Assembly: GCA_018398575.1 (NCBI GenBank)
Contig: JAGTXZ010000024.1
Location: 124,001 to 188,000, forward strand
Source: Ampelomyces quisqualis
Lineage: Eukaryota > Ascomycota > Dothideomycetes > Pleosporales > Phaeosphaeriaceae
Direction: 5' to 3'
Length of the DNA stretch: 64,000 nt
Shown here: positions 53,837-63,646 of the stretch, piece after piece
Layout of the letters: each line of letters opens with the position of its first letter
Position numbering within the stretch: position 1 is the stretch's first letter
Notes under the pieces: model-generated
What the model saw: the letters and a program-made list of their open reading frames with translations, nothing else
Told to the model about the DNA's origin: nothing
Database searches by the model: none
Made by a program: the position numbers and the translations under genes

Positions 53837-54357
53837 GTCGATGAAAAGATGGTGAAAACGATACAATGCTAAGCAAGCTCTCCAGTCGCATGATGTATCA
53901 AGAGGAATAAAAAACCTTGTCTAATTTCATGTTAGGAAGATGTTCGTCCTTATCAGCAGTGTTTCGGTTGGTGCGTGGTGCGGTGGCTTTTCCGATGACG
54001 TTGCTGAGCCATGGCAAGACGCTAGTCCTGAAATGGCTTAGCGCACTGTTCTGACGGCATCTTGAAGGCCTGCCTGTCCCTGGATGTTGTCAGTTACATG
54101 TGGTGATTTCGGTATTGTAGTTGATTTTTGGAAGATTTATATGTGCGCCAGGATCTTTTAGAGGTTCAGATGGCACACAGTCGTCACACCCACATGTTTT
54201 TCTCGCATTAGCAACGTCATCGGTGATTTTACATCCGACCGCTCCTTTCATCAACCCGACGATTAGTCACGAAATAGACACCTCACCTCATTTGTAGCTT
54301 TTCTCATAATCCATCTTGAGCCACTATCTACATTGATCTCGCATCCAGAAAGTCACA
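53837..54357. promoter_or_regulatory. Bidirectional promoter of dehydrogenase and Nudix genes
   Basis: 521 bases between divergent start codons of two enzymes that both clear side-products of metabolism. No specific operator was recognised. Confidence 0.4.
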
Positions 54358-55008
54358 ATGTCACAAGCCGGAACACCCAAGGTGACTTCTCTCGTCGACC
54401 TCCCCTCCTCGGAAGCAAAATGGGTCAAACTTCAAAAAGCCACCTACACCGACGCCAAAGGCCAAGAACGCGTCTGGGAAATAGCGAGCCGCAAAACAAC
54501 AGGGACATCCGGCATTGATGCCGTCGCAATGGGAAACATAATCTACCACCCCACCAAGCCCCCCTCCACAATCCTGGTCATCCAATTCCGTCCACCCGTC
54601 AACGCCTTCACAATCGAATGGCCAGCCGGCCTCATCGATGCCAACGAAACCCCCGAGCAAGCTGCCGTCCGGGAGATGTACGAAGAAACAGGTTACCAAG
54701 GAAAAGTCGTGTCGTCGTCGCCCGCCGTGTCTGCAGACCCGGGCATGACGAGCGCAAACATGGTGCTGTGCATGGTCGAAGTACACCTAGGCGAAAATGA
54801 CCCTGAGCCGGAACAGCATCTCGATGAGGGCGAGGATATTCAGCGGGTAAATGTTCCGTTGGCGGATTTGTATGAGAGGCTAGAGCAGTTTGCGAAGGAG
54901 GGGTATGTGGTTGCGGCGAAGCTGTATCATTGGGCTGCGGGGGTGCAGTACGCAATTGATCATCCGGACCTATTTAGCAAAATTGGAGAGAAGGGCGCTG
55001 GGATCTAG
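54358..55008 (+). CDS. ADP-ribose pyrophosphatase (Nudix hydrolase, Ysa1/NUDT5-like)
   Basis: A single exon of 216 residues. It hydrolyses ADP-ribose and related ADP-sugars to AMP and sugar phosphate. The Nudix box follows GX5EX7REUXEEXGU: GLIDANETPEQ then AAVREMYEETGY, near residue 90. Upstream IEWPAGLID and the VIQFRPPV strand match the ADPR pyrophosphatase branch, and SADPGMTSANMVLCMVEV is the usual downstream block with the Pro-Gly-Met that shapes the adenine pocket. There is no targeting peptide, so the protein is cytosolic or nuclear. The length fits Ysa1 and NUDT5. Confidence 0.92.
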   Translation: MSQAGTPKVTSLVDLPSSEAKWVKLQKATYTDAKGQERVWEIASRKTTGTSGIDAVAMGNIIYHPTKPPSTILVIQFRPPVNAFTIEWPAGLIDANETPEQAAVREMYEETGYQGKVVSSSPAVSADPGMTSANMVLCMVEVHLGENDPEPEQHLDEGEDIQRVNVPLADLYERLEQFAKEGYVVAAKLYHWAAGVQYAIDHPDLFSKIGEKGAGI

Positions 55009-55139
55009 GCTGGAGAGCGGGGGTAAAGGGGAATGTTGATAGGGGGCATTATTTTGCATGAGGTGCAGCACGCCCATGGACTCGAAAGAGAGGGCCAAAT
55101 TACATTCACAAATGCGACTCAAGATTACATTCTAGGCTC

Positions 55140-55589
55140 CTAGTCATCAAAACATAACTTTTCCACCTCCTGCACGTTCTGAATCTCTTTCTCCAACAAC
55201 TCTTTTACGCGCAACTGTCGGTCCGTCAAACTCATTCCTTCATACTCCCTTCCCAGTGCCGTTCGCCAAATGCCATCCGGTCTCCGCCCCACCTTCCTCG
55301 CCGTCTCCGCCTCATCATCCAGCGTGACATACACCTTGCCCAACTCTCTGAGCGATCTCTTGACTCCCCACTCTCGGGCATTTGCTTGATCGAGGACTTG
55401 AGCGCGACGCGACAGAGCTGCACGTCTAGTCTCCACCGACATATTGACGTCAAGCTGTGTGCGAGACCAGATTAGCTCGCGGACGTGTGTTTCCATGGCG
55501 GTTTCTTCGTTGGAAGATATGTCAAAGAGTTCGCGAAGGGCTTGGTTGGTGGCGTCGTAGTCGAACCATGCTGAGTGTGGGCAGTCCAT
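55140..55589 (-). CDS. Small hypothetical protein
   Basis: A single exon of 149 residues begins at ATG 55589 (MDCPHSAWFDYDATNQAL). It is mostly charged and helical, with LRELFDISSNEETAMETHVREL and DRQLRVKELLEKEIQNVQEVEKL; the end could form a coiled coil. WFDYDATNQALREL and PDGIWRTALGREYEG look conserved in style, but I cannot assign a family. There is no signal peptide or membrane segment. The absence of low complexity and an evident ATG make it a plausible gene. Confidence 0.6.
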   Translation of the reverse strand: MDCPHSAWFDYDATNQALRELFDISSNEETAMETHVRELIWSRTQLDVNMSVETRRAALSRRAQVLDQANAREWGVKRSLRELGKVYVTLDDEAETARKVGRRPDGIWRTALGREYEGMSLTDRQLRVKELLEKEIQNVQEVEKLCFDD

Positions 55590-55939
55590 TTTCTCGAAAC
55601 TGTGGTTATGAGGGTTGAGAAGGCGGTGGAGTTACGGAGCTAAGAGAGGTACGGAATGATCGAAGAAGTAGATGAAGGGTAGTCTTATATGCATTATTAC
55701 GATGTGTCTGGGACGTGTAGCGGTGGACACGAGTGTGGTGACATGGTAGCAGTCTCGGATATTTCTTCCGTTTGTTGGCGTTGTTGGATGATACGCAAGC
55801 ATACCTAGGTTGACGCATCCACCAAGGCGAGCAGACGTGTTTTTAAGAGCACATCGGAATGAGCACAACCGATGAACATCATCCTTAACCTTCCACCACA
55901 GCCCGCCTACTCCCCGCCAGTCAGCTGCTTCCAAGACCC
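55590..55939. other. Intergenic region
   Basis: Minus-strand open frames continue here but carry no features. Probably the promoter of the 149-residue gene. Confidence 0.4.
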
Positions 55940-56125
55940 CTAAACTGTCCCCGATCGAGCTGCTCCCACATTTCCTTGCGCGCTATGAGGGAGACTAGGA
56001 TCGTGGCTGTATCTGACAGTTACCTCGTAATCATTGATACGTTTTTGCGCCAGGGCTACTTCATTCTCCACAGCGTCAAACAAATCGTGCATACGCTTTG
56101 CCCTGTGTGTAATAATGTAATTCAT
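55940..56125 (-). CDS. Truncated small paralogue of the 56617-57033 protein
   Basis: A 61-residue frame (MNYIITHRAKRMHDLFDAVENEV...) aligns over about 35 residues with the start of the protein encoded at 56617-57033. Compare LFDAVENEVALAQKRINDYE and YSHDPSL with LFATAANKISSARTRIANYE and YRRDPTL in the neighbour. The second half of the neighbour is missing. It may be a short functional peptide, a gene with an unrecognised intron (a GTAACT donor sits after NDYE), or a decayed tandem duplicate. A second ATG in frame lies at MHDLF. Confidence 0.45.
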   Translation of the reverse strand: MNYIITHRAKRMHDLFDAVENEVALAQKRINDYEVTVRYSHDPSLPHSAQGNVGAARSGTV

Positions 56126-56616
56126 ATCGCCAGTCTGAATCGATATAACTCATGTTGAATTACTTTCAGTGATGTCCACGGAGCACGGGTGTGAGGGAGG
56201 ATGTTTGATGGGAGCGTGTCGAAAATGTAAAAAAATATCTTGCAGCATAAGAAGACTTGCAAGGCTTGTAGACATATTCTACGCGTGCGGTGGTCATTGT
56301 CAACGTGGTGTTTTTCGTGGTTGACTCGAAAATAATGATATAGCAGAGAACTCATCTATATGCTTACTTTGCTGTTTGATATTGCATCTGACATGTACTC
56401 CGTACCTACATATAGAATCGTCACAACCCCAAACAAAGGGTAGACTACAGGGTAGACTATCATCGAGCGCAGTCGTCCGCGACATGAATGAAAACACAAA
56501 AAAATCAAAACGCACAGCATGCCCTACAAGCTCCCAACGAACAAAGCTCTTCTCGCACCTTCTTCCCCCCCCCCTCCATCCCAAAGCCAAAGCCTCGACG
56601 CAATCTCCCCCCAACC
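56126..56616. other. Intergenic region
   Basis: Separates the two related small genes. No feature recognised. Confidence 0.4.
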
Positions 56617-57033
56617 TCAAAACACCCCCACACTCCCAATCTCCCCAATCAACGAATCCAACTCCTTCCCGACACGCCGCAGCTTCTCCACGCCATCCCG
56701 ATCCCACACCTCACCCGCCCCGCCCGTCCGCCACCACCACCCATTCCCCCCCGCGCTCCGCACCTCCGCACAAAGACGGTCGAATCTTGTCCTCAGCGCG
56801 TCGAGACTGCGTGTATGCTGTGCCAGGCGCGTGCGATGTCTATGGACGGAGCTTGCGCGACTCTGGCGGACGCCGGCCATGGCGCTTGGGTTGGATTGTA
56901 AGGTGGGGTCGCGGCGGTAGGAGAGGTCTGCTTCGTAGTTTGCGATGCGGGTGCGTGCGGAGGAGATTTTGTTTGCTGCGGTGGCGAAGAGGGATTGGAG
57001 GGGTTGGATTCGGGAGTGGGGGGTGGAGGTCAT
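56617..57033 (-). CDS. Small hypothetical helical protein
   Basis: A single exon of 138 residues starts at ATG 57033. It is rich in Arg, Ala and Ser with long helices (PLQSLFATAANKISSARTRIANYEADL, TRSLDALRTRFDRLCAEV, GVEKLRRVGKELDSLIGEI), resembling a short coiled-coil protein. A Gly/Trp-rich turn (GGNGWWWRTGGAG) interrupts it. No known domain was recognised. The first 40 residues resemble the short frame at 55940-56125, which supports a real coding family. Confidence 0.6.
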   Translation of the reverse strand: MTSTPHSRIQPLQSLFATAANKISSARTRIANYEADLSYRRDPTLQSNPSAMAGVRQSRASSVHRHRTRLAQHTRSLDALRTRFDRLCAEVRSAGGNGWWWRTGGAGEVWDRDGVEKLRRVGKELDSLIGEIGSVGVF

Positions 57034-57770
57034 TGTGGGGTTGGTGGTGGGTGTGCTTGATGGTGCGGGTGCGGTTTAAGATAATATGGATAAAGTGGTA
57101 GTAGTAGTAGTGGTTGAAATTGCAGATATGAATAGCAGATAGGATGTAGGTCAAAGACGGGAGGAATATATAAGAAGCGTAAATGTGATGCCCCAAAAAC
57201 CTGTTGTCCATGCAGTGAGCTGGTCACTTTGAACGTGTCATGTCACGCTTGACACGAAAGTGATGCGATGCGACACATTCACTACGTCTGCGTGGTCGTT
57301 GCGTGGTAGCGCTGGGGCTTGAGTGGTGTCGTGTTCGAAATCATGGCATGGCCCACGTAAAGCGCAGGTATCAATGGACCACAAGCAGTATGTACATGTT
57401 CAACCGCCCACGAACCAAGTAAAGGCAGTTTGAACATATACATTACATTGAACTGATTATTCCGTATCATCTGAGTGATCAAGCAACTCAGAGCACTGCA
57501 ACTGCGCCGCGCCCGGATGTAAAAGCCAAAGCCTCCACAATAGCCACCATGTATATTAGAAGCATGCACCATGAGATCTACGCGCAGGAAGACAGGTATC
57601 CTGCTATTTCACCGAAACGCCTACCATGATGCTTGCGCCATAATGGGCGTTGCATGCCCTCGTAGCGCCGTGCAGAAGCTTCTTGCTGTCGATTTAAGTA
57701 TGTAATGACGAACAACGTGTAATAGAAGCAGATATCTGAGCTGGTGACGATAATTTCGCCCGACTTTTTT
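57034..57770. other. Intergenic region
   Basis: Contains the 5' flank of the 138-residue gene with short GTA/TTG-rich runs, and the 3' flank of the KRE6-like gene. No gene recognised. Confidence 0.45.
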
Positions 57771-59963
57771 TCAGGACGGCCTGGCCTTGCAGTCGCTGTT
57801 GAGTTTGTGCCGCGGCCACTTGTGACCGGTCTCGTCCCATTTCTGCACATGGTCAGCAACTAGACCTGGAATCCCATCGTAACAACTTACAGTGAAGTTA
57901 GGATTCGTGTAGGCGTTGATGTGGTCCTTGATGTATTTCGTAGTTTCGAACCCCGGCGGGTCACACGTAACCATCTCCTCTCCTTTCTTCTGATACCATC
58001 GCACGTAGTCAACGCGCATGACTGTCGGGAATTTCAAGTTGTCCCAGTCAATAAACGTCCACGCGTTGCTGAGGCCCAGGTTCAATATAAGAGACATGGG
58101 CTCTTCCGAGACCTGACGTGCTGCAACGTTGCCGTTAGGTCCAATGGCCCGACCGTCCATGAGCCACATTGTCTGATCACCGATCTTCCAGCTGATAAAT
58201 GCATCCTTTCCTTCGCCAGGCACGTACTCAAACGAGTATCTTTGGTATTCTTCACCATCGTACCACTTCTTGTTCAAGTTGGTGGTTGCGGAGATGGCCT
58301 GTTGATACGGACCACCAGTGTAGCCGTTGTACCCACTGAGCGTATTGTCAGGAAACGCAGTGTATTCGTAATTGGGGTACCACCAGATATCGAATGGGGC
58401 GACCTGGAAACTTTGTGTGGCTATCGGCATATTGTGAGGCGGATATGTAGCGCCAACTTCGATGATGTCAATCTCAGGCGCGCCTCTACCTTTGCCTGGA
58501 GTAGGGTGATCTTCCCCCGGGCAAGTGCATGAGGGCAATCGCTGCCCTGGCAGATTCGAAAGGCCATCGAAGCTCGATTGATTCGGAGTAATGCCAGAAT
58601 CACAGGCCTGGTATGTGTACGGCCACATGCCATCTGTGGTGCTCAGGTAGCCAGGACGTCCGAGATTGCCCATGGTCCATGCACCCGGCCAAAGTCCTGG
58701 GATGCCAGCCGGTCCGGGCAAAGACACCGAGACTTCGAAGATTCCACCCTTGAAGCATACTTGGTTCCAGCTGTTGAGCATACCCGAGCGGAATTCGAGA
58801 CCATGGTTGGGGAATTTGTCCAGGCGCAGTTCCAAGGCCCCGCCCCACGTGGTGACTGCGTCCGGGTCGTACCATTCCAGATCTTGGGTCGCCCCGTACC
58901 AGAAGTTAGCAGCGTAAAAGTACGGGTCGTCTCCTTGGTAAAAGGTGCGGTTGTTGTCATTGAACTCGTCGCTAAAGACCAGCTCGTACTCATGACCAAA
59001 CTCTCCCTTCCGCTTCATTACGTTGGTCGGGGTGTCAGGGTCGATCAAGCTTGTGCGCAAGTTGTTGAGAAACGGATAGTCGTTGTCGTTCACGACAGCC
59101 CACGGTTCAGACGTGTAGATGCTCGAAGTCCAATGCCATGGCACGCCATAAGACGAGTTGTACTCGATGATGCCCGTCAAGGACATGACAGGGAGCGCTA
59201 TGAATATGAACAGCAGTCCCAGCAGCATGACGGCCAGCCCGACCGTGGATGACATACTGTCCCTGTTGAAGTGGTCCTTGAGTTTCGGTCTGTATCTGAC
59301 ATCGTCGTCCTCGCGCGGCATATGCATTTCGTCGTCGCTTTCCTCCTTGTCGCCGATGAGTGGCCAGGCTGCCACGCCGTTCTCCTCGTAGGGAGCGACC
59401 AGTCGATCGTCTATCACAGACGCATTCTTCTCCGGATCGTATAGGACGTTGACTCTCGCGGTGGAGGCATTCGGCGTGAGGAACGGATTCGGGGGGTTGG
59501 GTGCGCCGCATCGAGGGGTGCCTGGTCGCTCTTTTTTGGAGAAGGAGCTGCGCCTGCTACTCTCGGAGAAGGGGTTGTAGTAGCGCGTGTAGTCTGCGCC
59601 AAGGTCCTTGTACGTCAACGGACTGCTCGGTGAGCGTGCGGCCTGGGCGCGGAGGCTCGGGGTGCTCTGGTGTTGTGGTCGTCGCAGGGACGGACGGGGC
59701 AGCGTGCGCGTCTGCCGCGGGCGTGGCCTGCCCACGCCCGTCGGCGGTGCACCGGCGCCTGTTTGCGCCAGGCTGTCGCTCGAGGCTGTTGGGTTGCTCT
59801 CGAGGACGCCATCGCTGCCGTTGGACGAGCTTGTGAGGCGTTTGGGCGGCGTCGGAAACCCAAAGTCGAACTCTGGCCCGGGCCTCCCAGACGGCGGTGA
59901 GGTGGACGGTGGTGGCGATGGTGGTGGTGAAGGTGATGGTGCACGTCGTCGCGGTGGGTCCAT
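57771..59963 (-). CDS. Beta-glucan synthesis-associated protein Kre6/Skn1 (GH16-like)
   Basis: Exons 59963-57891 and 57842-57771 give 714 residues. Kre6/Skn1 proteins are type II membrane proteins of the secretory pathway needed for beta-1,6-glucan. A Pro/Ser-rich cytosolic region of about 235 residues (containing PRPSLRRPQH and YYNPFSESSRRSSF) is followed by one membrane anchor (LAVMLLGLLFIFIALPVMS). The GH16-like domain has VFSDEFN, WPGAWTMGNLGRPGY, the catalytic E-x-D-x-x-E as EIDIIEVG (near residue 497), and the C-terminal VDYVRWYQ. CTCPGEDHPTPG is the Cys insert of the family. The intron is 48 bases, a multiple of three without stops, so an unspliced form would only gain 16 residues (VSCYDGIPG...). 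Confidence 0.92.
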   Translation of the reverse strand: MDPPRRRAPSPSPPPSPPPSTSPPSGRPGPEFDFGFPTPPKRLTSSSNGSDGVLESNPTASSDSLAQTGAGAPPTGVGRPRPRQTRTLPRPSLRRPQHQSTPSLRAQAARSPSSPLTYKDLGADYTRYYNPFSESSRRSSFSKKERPGTPRCGAPNPPNPFLTPNASTARVNVLYDPEKNASVIDDRLVAPYEENGVAAWPLIGDKEESDDEMHMPREDDDVRYRPKLKDHFNRDSMSSTVGLAVMLLGLLFIFIALPVMSLTGIIEYNSSYGVPWHWTSSIYTSEPWAVVNDNDYPFLNNLRTSLIDPDTPTNVMKRKGEFGHEYELVFSDEFNDNNRTFYQGDDPYFYAANFWYGATQDLEWYDPDAVTTWGGALELRLDKFPNHGLEFRSGMLNSWNQVCFKGGIFEVSVSLPGPAGIPGLWPGAWTMGNLGRPGYLSTTDGMWPYTYQACDSGITPNQSSFDGLSNLPGQRLPSCTCPGEDHPTPGKGRGAPEIDIIEVGATYPPHNMPIATQSFQVAPFDIWWYPNYEYTAFPDNTLSGYNGYTGGPYQQAISATTNLNKKWYDGEEYQRYSFEYVPGEGKDAFISWKIGDQTMWLMDGRAIGPNGNVAARQVSEEPMSLILNLGLSNAWTFIDWDNLKFPTVMRVDYVRWYQKKGEEMVTCDPPGFETTKYIKDHINAYTNPNFTVSCYDGIPGLVADHVQKWDETGHKWPRHKLNSDCKARPS

Positions 59964-60589
59964 GGCTCCCCGCTCGTTCCGACGCCTTAGCTAAGCGCGC
60001 CGCTTGCTTGCTCCACAGCAAAAGTCTCCGCCCCTGGTGCGACTTACTGTGTGCTCCGTAGACCTCGAAGAATAGTCGCAGCGACCGCTATGACATGGCT
60101 CGGCGAACGAGTGGCCGCGAGAAGCGCGATGTCTTTGTCGCAACGGCGTCGAGAGTGAGTGCGACTCGCTATGGGCGCCGGCGGCTGGATTGGCAGTGAC
60201 CAGGCGTGCGGGAGCGAGTGAACGATGAATTGGTCGTGGAGCACGCTTTCACTGCAGCAATCCTGCCATGCCGGTTCGGGCACTGGGCGACTCGAACCTT
60301 CCCAGAGGATTGCGTGGCTGACGGTGCTAGGTGGTCTGATTCTACCGTACAGTCCGGAGTATACTTCTTCCAGAACGGCAGCATCACCTGACCAGGACAG
60401 GAACGCGGGGCACCGTGCCACCGACTGCCAGCACTACCCTGTCACGTGCCTGTACTGACCCCTTCTCTAGGTATAGACGACTCTCACTGTCGCCACCCGC
60501 ATAGTTATAACTTTTAGACACGCAGGAATCGTCGTCGTACATGCTGCGAATCTGAACATGGACCCATGCATAAGTTGACCGACGAGCAT
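59964..60589. other. KRE6-like upstream region
   Basis: Between two minus-strand genes, probably the KRE6-like promoter and thiamine pyrophosphokinase 3' UTR. A hairpin with GGTTCGAGTC near 60290 (minus strand) recalls a tRNA T-arm but fails (see rejected). Confidence 0.45.
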
Positions 60590-61429
60590 CTACCCCTGCA
60601 CGCCCTGCAACGGCGCTCGCTCTATCGTGAACAGAATTGGCGCGTCCGTGGTAACGTGGACTTCCTCCGCCTTGACATGATTGCTGGTGCTGACCTGTCC
60701 ACCCATGTGCGTATGCCACTCGTCCACGTCCCACTCCAGGCCCTTGGTCGTGATGGTCGAGGGGCCCCAAACTGGCACAAGACCGATGTTCTCCGTAAAC
60801 AGCCGGCTCGACCGCAATCCTTGGACCATGTTGTGTCCACGCTGGAGAATGAAGGACAAGCTGGATTCCGAGAACAGCCAGATGCGTAGGCTTGGATGCT
60901 TGCTCTCTTCTCTGATCATTTCGTGCAGTAGACCGAGGCCCTGGTCTACTCTACCCGCCAAAGTTCCGAGGACAAGCACATCTTTCTGTTTTGCTGACGT
61001 CGTCCTGGAGGAGATTTTCTGCATCGTCTTTCCAAAGTCCGTACTATGCTGGTCATGGTCTTGCGATACCTCGACCCCATGCGATGCGTAATAAGCCCGC
61101 ACATCGTCGCGTAGCGAGTCTAGGTCACCATGAATGACGTTTGGAAGCTGCGCAGGGTTAGCGAACACCTCGAATCGACAGCTCGTGTGCCCTACATAGC
61201 TCTCCCTTTGTGTAGCCAGCGCCCCTTGAAACATGTCGAAAAGTCGATTTGCGCCGCCATCAGCGCATATCCTATACCCGCTATTTCTCCAAAGTCTGGC
61301 AAACGCATCGAAGTGAGCGATGGGTTGATTCAATATGAGCAGGTCTGCACAGCTCGCTACATTCTCCAAGTCAACAGCCTTGGCCAAAAATTTAGCTGGA
61401 AACAGAACAACCGTGGTGGACGAATCCAT
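60590..61429 (-). CDS. THI80: Thiamine pyrophosphokinase
   Basis: A single exon of 279 residues from ATG 61429. It transfers pyrophosphate from ATP to thiamine, making the cofactor thiamine diphosphate in the cytosol. Family motifs in order: LILNQPIAHFDAFARLW, CADGGANRLFDMF, VIHGDLDSLRDDV, DQHSTDFGKTMQKI (the conserved Asp-Phe-x-Lys), LGTLAGRVDQGLG and, in the C-terminal thiamine-binding barrel, GLVPVWGPSTITTKGLEWDV then FTIERAP. All catalytic residues are present and the length fits Thi80. No riboswitch-like element was recognised upstream. Confidence 0.95.
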   Translation of the reverse strand: MDSSTTVVLFPAKFLAKAVDLENVASCADLLILNQPIAHFDAFARLWRNSGYRICADGGANRLFDMFQGALATQRESYVGHTSCRFEVFANPAQLPNVIHGDLDSLRDDVRAYYASHGVEVSQDHDQHSTDFGKTMQKISSRTTSAKQKDVLVLGTLAGRVDQGLGLLHEMIREESKHPSLRIWLFSESSLSFILQRGHNMVQGLRSSRLFTENIGLVPVWGPSTITTKGLEWDVDEWHTHMGGQVSTSNHVKAEEVHVTTDAPILFTIERAPLQGVQG

Positions 61430-63140
61430 ATTACAATATTAGTGGCGGGTGAAAGGCGCGCGATGACGCGGGTATCGGTGGAAGGCAGGCGCGATGCACC
61501 ATTGCACCCGAAAATACTCCGCACGCGATGAGCTAATTAGGACAGGCGCGTTTCGTGCAGCTGCAGCCCGACGTGCCCGACCACATGAATTTCTCCCTAT
61601 CATTTCTTGTACATGATTACGTCCTGCGATCCTGGAGCCTACATTTAAACATCGTCACCTATAGGCTCTGATTGCGTCTCATAGGTGGTACTCCGGTTAC
61701 TTCACGCCACAAACTCCGGAAGCCCGTTATCGCAACAACAACCAAAGGGCTTCCTCGCTGATCGAGCTGATCTCCGTAAAGAACATGTCTATTCGTGGCA
61801 AGCTTGCGCAGATGACCTGTTCGATGGTTCATACCAGACCACAAGGTTGCCACTTGGCTGGGGAAGGTTGGTCCTCGGGACATTTTCCGTCCTGTGATTC
61901 ATTCCGCATGTACCGCTTCCTGCCGCTCCATGATTCATCCTGACGGGCGGCTTATAACCAGGAGAGTACGGTTGCAAGAGACACTAACATTCTTCGCTCC
62001 AACCATGGCTGACGACTTGTACTTGATCCTCATGGCAGGACCTGCGAATCAGTGATCGCCGAATTTGAGCTCATTCGCCGCTTTCAGCGGAATTCTACGA
62101 CTTCTTCGAGTGCGCTGACATGCATGACTTGATTGTGTGTCAAAGCAAAATCTCCGATATGCACAGTGCAGCCAGCCGACGACCGACAGATGTTGGTGGG
62201 TATGAAGGCCACATTGCCTGCTACATGAGCCCTCGTAGCGCGCCTATTTGCAAACGGGTGAGGCTAGGACTTGCAATGTTGCTTTGCGGTATTTGCTACC
62301 TCGTCCCCCGATCGTTTCTGGTCTAAGCCTCTCAAACTCATTCTCATTCTTGCGACTAGCCAGGAGTCTATTCAAAACAGTCCTTAGGCACGCACGAATA
62401 ATGCACTCTGGCTCCACCCGCAAACCTCCTTCCCTTCACAACCAGGCTCCAATAAAACAACTACAACGCGATTTCCTCCGGCCTTGGCGCTCACTCGAAT
62501 TCCACGTGCTTCGAGACTCTCAACACCATCGGGCACTTCGAAGATAGCGGTGTGTTCATTGGTTAGACATACTGGTCCAGGGGACCGCTTTGGGGCGAGT
62601 ATCTCCCAAGCATCGGGCCAGGTGAGGGACCAAAGGCAAACTCGACGTGGCCAGAAGTGCTGGAACCGCATACCTATTCAGAAATATCGACCGATGATGA
62701 AGTGTAGGGACAGCATGAATGGGGTACATGGGGTCGATGGAGACTTGACTGGGTGGGTGAGGATCATTTCTGGGAGCTTGGACAGCAGATACAGGACCTG
62801 GAATCGAACGTTTTAGGACCGACCTGTCACTCTTGTCTCGATGACCACCATTCATTTATCAGAGAACAAGTTCTCCTTGAGCCTCGAGCGAAGTTCTGGC
62901 ATGGATCACACCGTACGTTAGTTTTGGCCCTAACGCTTTGATTAGTCTAGCCTCCCAAGACGCGTCGCTGCAAAACCGGGCGCGACCAGCGCGTAAACAG
63001 GTTGATGACGTAGCGTGTCGTGCAACGATGCGTCAGCGAACCACGAACCGTGTATACATATCTACAGTAGTACCAGCCATTGTCAATTCACTTCATGAAC
63101 AGAGACACTATTTGAAAATCTCAGCGTCATCACTTGCACA
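61430..63140. other. Intergenic region
   Basis: 1.7 kb with only short, featureless frames on both strands. No repeat, RNA or gene was recognised. Confidence 0.5.
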
Positions 63141-63646
63141 ATGTTTTCCACAAGGGCAATTCCTTTACGAGCTGTGGCCCGCGCATCGTGCCAGGTCCGA
63201 TGTCCAGCAACGAGGAGACTGTATGCGACGGACCAGCGCACCAGGGAGACGCTAAAGATCTCATCGCGATTGACCTGGTGAGTAGTCGACAGTCCACCAT
63301 AAGGTCACGTCCCAAACGAATCGCATTACCGACTCCCCCTAGGCTCACCACAACCGCCGCCATCGGCGCTGCAGCTGTCTACTACACCACCAGCTCCTCC
63401 TCTGCAGCCCCTGCCCCTCCTTCCCAACCCACCCAAACAGTGCAGGACAAATCCGCCTACAACAGGGACGATGTCCCCAAGCCCGTTGAAGACCGCCATG
63501 GCGATACCGTTGAAAAACATGGCATTGCGGCGCACAAGAACCAGAATAAAGTCCGCGAGGGCAAGTTCTCGGACAAGGAATTTGATAATCATGTGCAGAC
63601 GCACACGCCGGGGTCACCGGGAGGTGATTTCGAGAAAAGATCTTGA
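63141..63646 (+). CDS. Small probable mitochondrial membrane protein
   Basis: Exons 63141-63277 and 63343-63646 give 146 residues. Splicing joins a strong mitochondrial presequence (MFSTRAIPLRAVARASCQVR, with RRLYATDQ as a likely cleavage region) to LTTTAAIGAAAVYYTTSSSS, a short hydrophobic segment that could span the inner membrane. The remainder is polar and Pro/Lys-rich (PAPPSQPTQTVQDKS, DRHGDTVEKHGIAAHKNQNK) and ends in FDNHVQTHTPGSPGGDFEKRS. The unspliced frame would have no presequence, which favours this model (donor GTGAGT, acceptor CCTAG). The family looks like uncharacterised ascomycete mitochondrial proteins; function unknown. Confidence 0.75.

Noticed and set aside
60240..60330. 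Possible minus-strand tRNA with box B-like GGTTCGAGTC
   Set aside because: The T-stem does not form around the loop in the right register, no box A or acceptor stem was found at the proper distance, and the hairpin CTGGG/CCCAG is in the wrong position.
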